Shown piece after piece: positions 62,963 to 64,000 of a stretch of DNA of 64,000 nucleotides. The notes under the pieces were generated by a model, which had not been told where the DNA came from, searched no databases, and saw only the letters and a program-made list of their open reading frames with translations. Source of the stretch: UBA12077 sp963665525 (lineage in GTDB: Bacteria > Bacteroidota > Bacteroidia > Bacteroidales > UBA12077); contig OY762280.1 of assembly GCA_963665525.1 (NCBI GenBank), positions 1,550,001 through 1,614,000 of the forward strand, given 5' to 3'. The translations under genes and the position numbers were made by a program. Every line of letters starts with the position of its first letter. Positions within the stretch are counted from its first letter, which is position 1.

Positions 62963-64000
62963 ATGAAAAAAATACTATTACCAATTATAATCTTATTAAC
63001 ACCTTCGTTATTATTTGCTGCAGGAGCTTCGACCCAACTGGAAGGTGGTTTTAAAGTTGGACCTGCAATTATTCTAATTACCATACTTGTATTATTTGTA
63101 TTAGTTGGTATATTCTTTAGAGCCAAAGATACGGCCGACTTTTACGCTGCTGGACGCGGTATATCAAGAGTTGGATCAGGTATGGCTATTGCATCTAACT
63201 GGATGAGTGCAGCTTCGTTTCTTGGAATGGCTGCTATTATGTACGGATCTGGTTATCATGGATTATCGTATGTAGTTGGATGGACAGGTGGTTACGTATT
63301 ATTATTAATACTCATGGCCGGACAAATTCGCAAATATGGTAAGTACACTGCTGCCGACTTCATTGGTGACCGTTATTATTCTCAAGGCTTAAGAGCTGTA
63401 GGAGCAATCATTGCAATCTTAATTTCTATTTCGTATTGTGTTGGTCAGTTTGGAGGTATCGGTTTAATGTTTAAGTGGATACTAGGTCTTGATTATTCTT
63501 ATGCGGTAATTATTGGAGGTGCTGTTGTATTAGCATACACATTAATTTCAGGGATGCTTGGTGTTACCAAGAATATGCAAATACAGTATGTTATAATTAT
63601 TGTATCATTCTTGATTCCGCTATTTATTTTAACCTTCAAGTTCGATTATTTCTGGGTATTACCTCAAATAGGTTATGGATCCGTAGTATCCGATATCGTT
63701 TCAGGAGTAAATATTGCTGAAGCAAATCAAATGTTCAACTCATTGGGACATGAATTCGCCATGGTTCCAGCACCTGAATATGCTATGCCTTGGGATCCTG
63801 CTACAGGACAAACATTTTTCCAATGGATGGCCATTGCATTCTCATTAATGGTTGGTACGGCAGGATTACCTCACGTTATCCAAAGATTTTATGTTGTTCC
63901 TAAAGCACGTGACGCACGTTGGTCTGTAGTTTGGGGATTATTCTTTATCTGTATTCTGTACTGGAGTGCACCTGCATATTCAGCTTTTGGTAAAATGTTG
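62963..64000 (+). CDS. sodium:solute symporter large subunit, 3' partial
   Basis: The visible 346 residues of an SSS family symporter run off the window. Start ATG 62963, with a possible cleavable N-terminus (ILLTPSLLFAAG). Helix-rich with ADFYAAGRGISRVGSGMAIASNWMSAASFLGM, a typical SSS motif, then ISGMLGVTKNMQIQYVIII and AGLPHVIQRFYVVP (VC_2705/ActP-like group). With the DUF4212-like subunit it should form a Na+-coupled transporter for an organic acid such as acetate. Confidence 0.9.
   Translation, partial: MKKILLPIIILLTPSLLFAAGASTQLEGGFKVGPAIILITILVLFVLVGIFFRAKDTADFYAAGRGISRVGSGMAIASNWMSAASFLGMAAIMYGSGYHGLSYVVGWTGGYVLLLILMAGQIRKYGKYTAADFIGDRYYSQGLRAVGAIIAILISISYCVGQFGGIGLMFKWILGLDYSYAVIIGGAVVLAYTLISGMLGVTKNMQIQYVIIIVSFLIPLFILTFKFDYFWVLPQIGYGSVVSDIVSGVNIAEANQMFNSLGHEFAMVPAPEYAMPWDPATGQTFFQWMAIAFSLMVGTAGLPHVIQRFYVVPKARDARWSVVWGLFFICILYWSAPAYSAFGKML

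Noticed and set aside
1..64000. CRISPR array, rRNA, insertion sequence or prophage
   Set aside because: No regular short repeats, transposase, integrase or rRNA sequence was seen on either strand.

Overview
The window is about 30% GC by eye and carries the hallmarks of Bacteroidota: FecI/FecR-type regulation, STN and CarboxypepD_reg domains, DUF4252, DUF5916 and LytTR proteins, and promoters of the TTG-N(18-20)-TAnnTTTG type in front of two tRNA genes. NhaD, a DAACS symporter and a two-subunit sodium:solute symporter suggest a marine or brackish Bacteroidales/Marinilabiliales-like organism; that placement is inference. No phage, insertion sequence, CRISPR array or rRNA was seen. The first and last genes run off the window.

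1-6.4 kb: end of a gluzincin metallopeptidase; a four-repeat helical protein ending in a GH16 domain with a changed active site; and a sigma/FecR/STN-CarboxypepD_reg operon with no TonB receptor. 6.7-11.2 kb: AEC transporter, a DNA-repair pair (TIGR03915 plus radical SAM) divergent from a LexA-like XRE/S24 regulator, tRNA-Gly and arfB. 11.4-17.4 kb: membrane metallophosphoesterase, a lipoprotein, an ECF sigma/anti-sigma pair embedded among three DUF4252 genes, and a YbgC-type thioesterase. 17.6-25.8 kb: duplicated tRNA-Lys, nhaD, pyrD, an XRE regulator facing a 0.9 kb AT-rich gap that holds several TTACAWWTGTAA palindromes, a DAACS symporter and small envelope proteins.

25.9-34.0 kb: a glycerol-phosphate-like cluster (FGGY kinase, alkyl-DHAP-synthase-like flavoprotein, GlpD) behind a Crp/Fnr regulator and a palindromic operator, then an FtsX-type permease. 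34.2-43.8 kb: TlpA-like lipoprotein, VOC protein coupled to ogt, flavodoxin, an exported WD40-caspase protein, an acyltransferase, a DUF5916 protein and prfC. 43.9-52.1 kb: a PhnD-type lipoprotein coupled to a hybrid histidine kinase, and a LytS/LytTR system divergent from an FtsX permease. 52.1-64 kb: amidohydrolase, MFS carrier, fRMsr, TPR protein, two PD40 propeller proteins, glutathione peroxidase, outer-membrane barrel protein, a polytopic membrane protein, and a DUF4212-type small subunit followed by its sodium:solute symporter.

The best candidates for something undescribed are the repeat/GH16 protein with Lys at the acid/base position, the sigma/DUF4252 island, the XRE palindrome array, the AGPS-like operon with its own regulator and operator, and the exported WD40-caspase.
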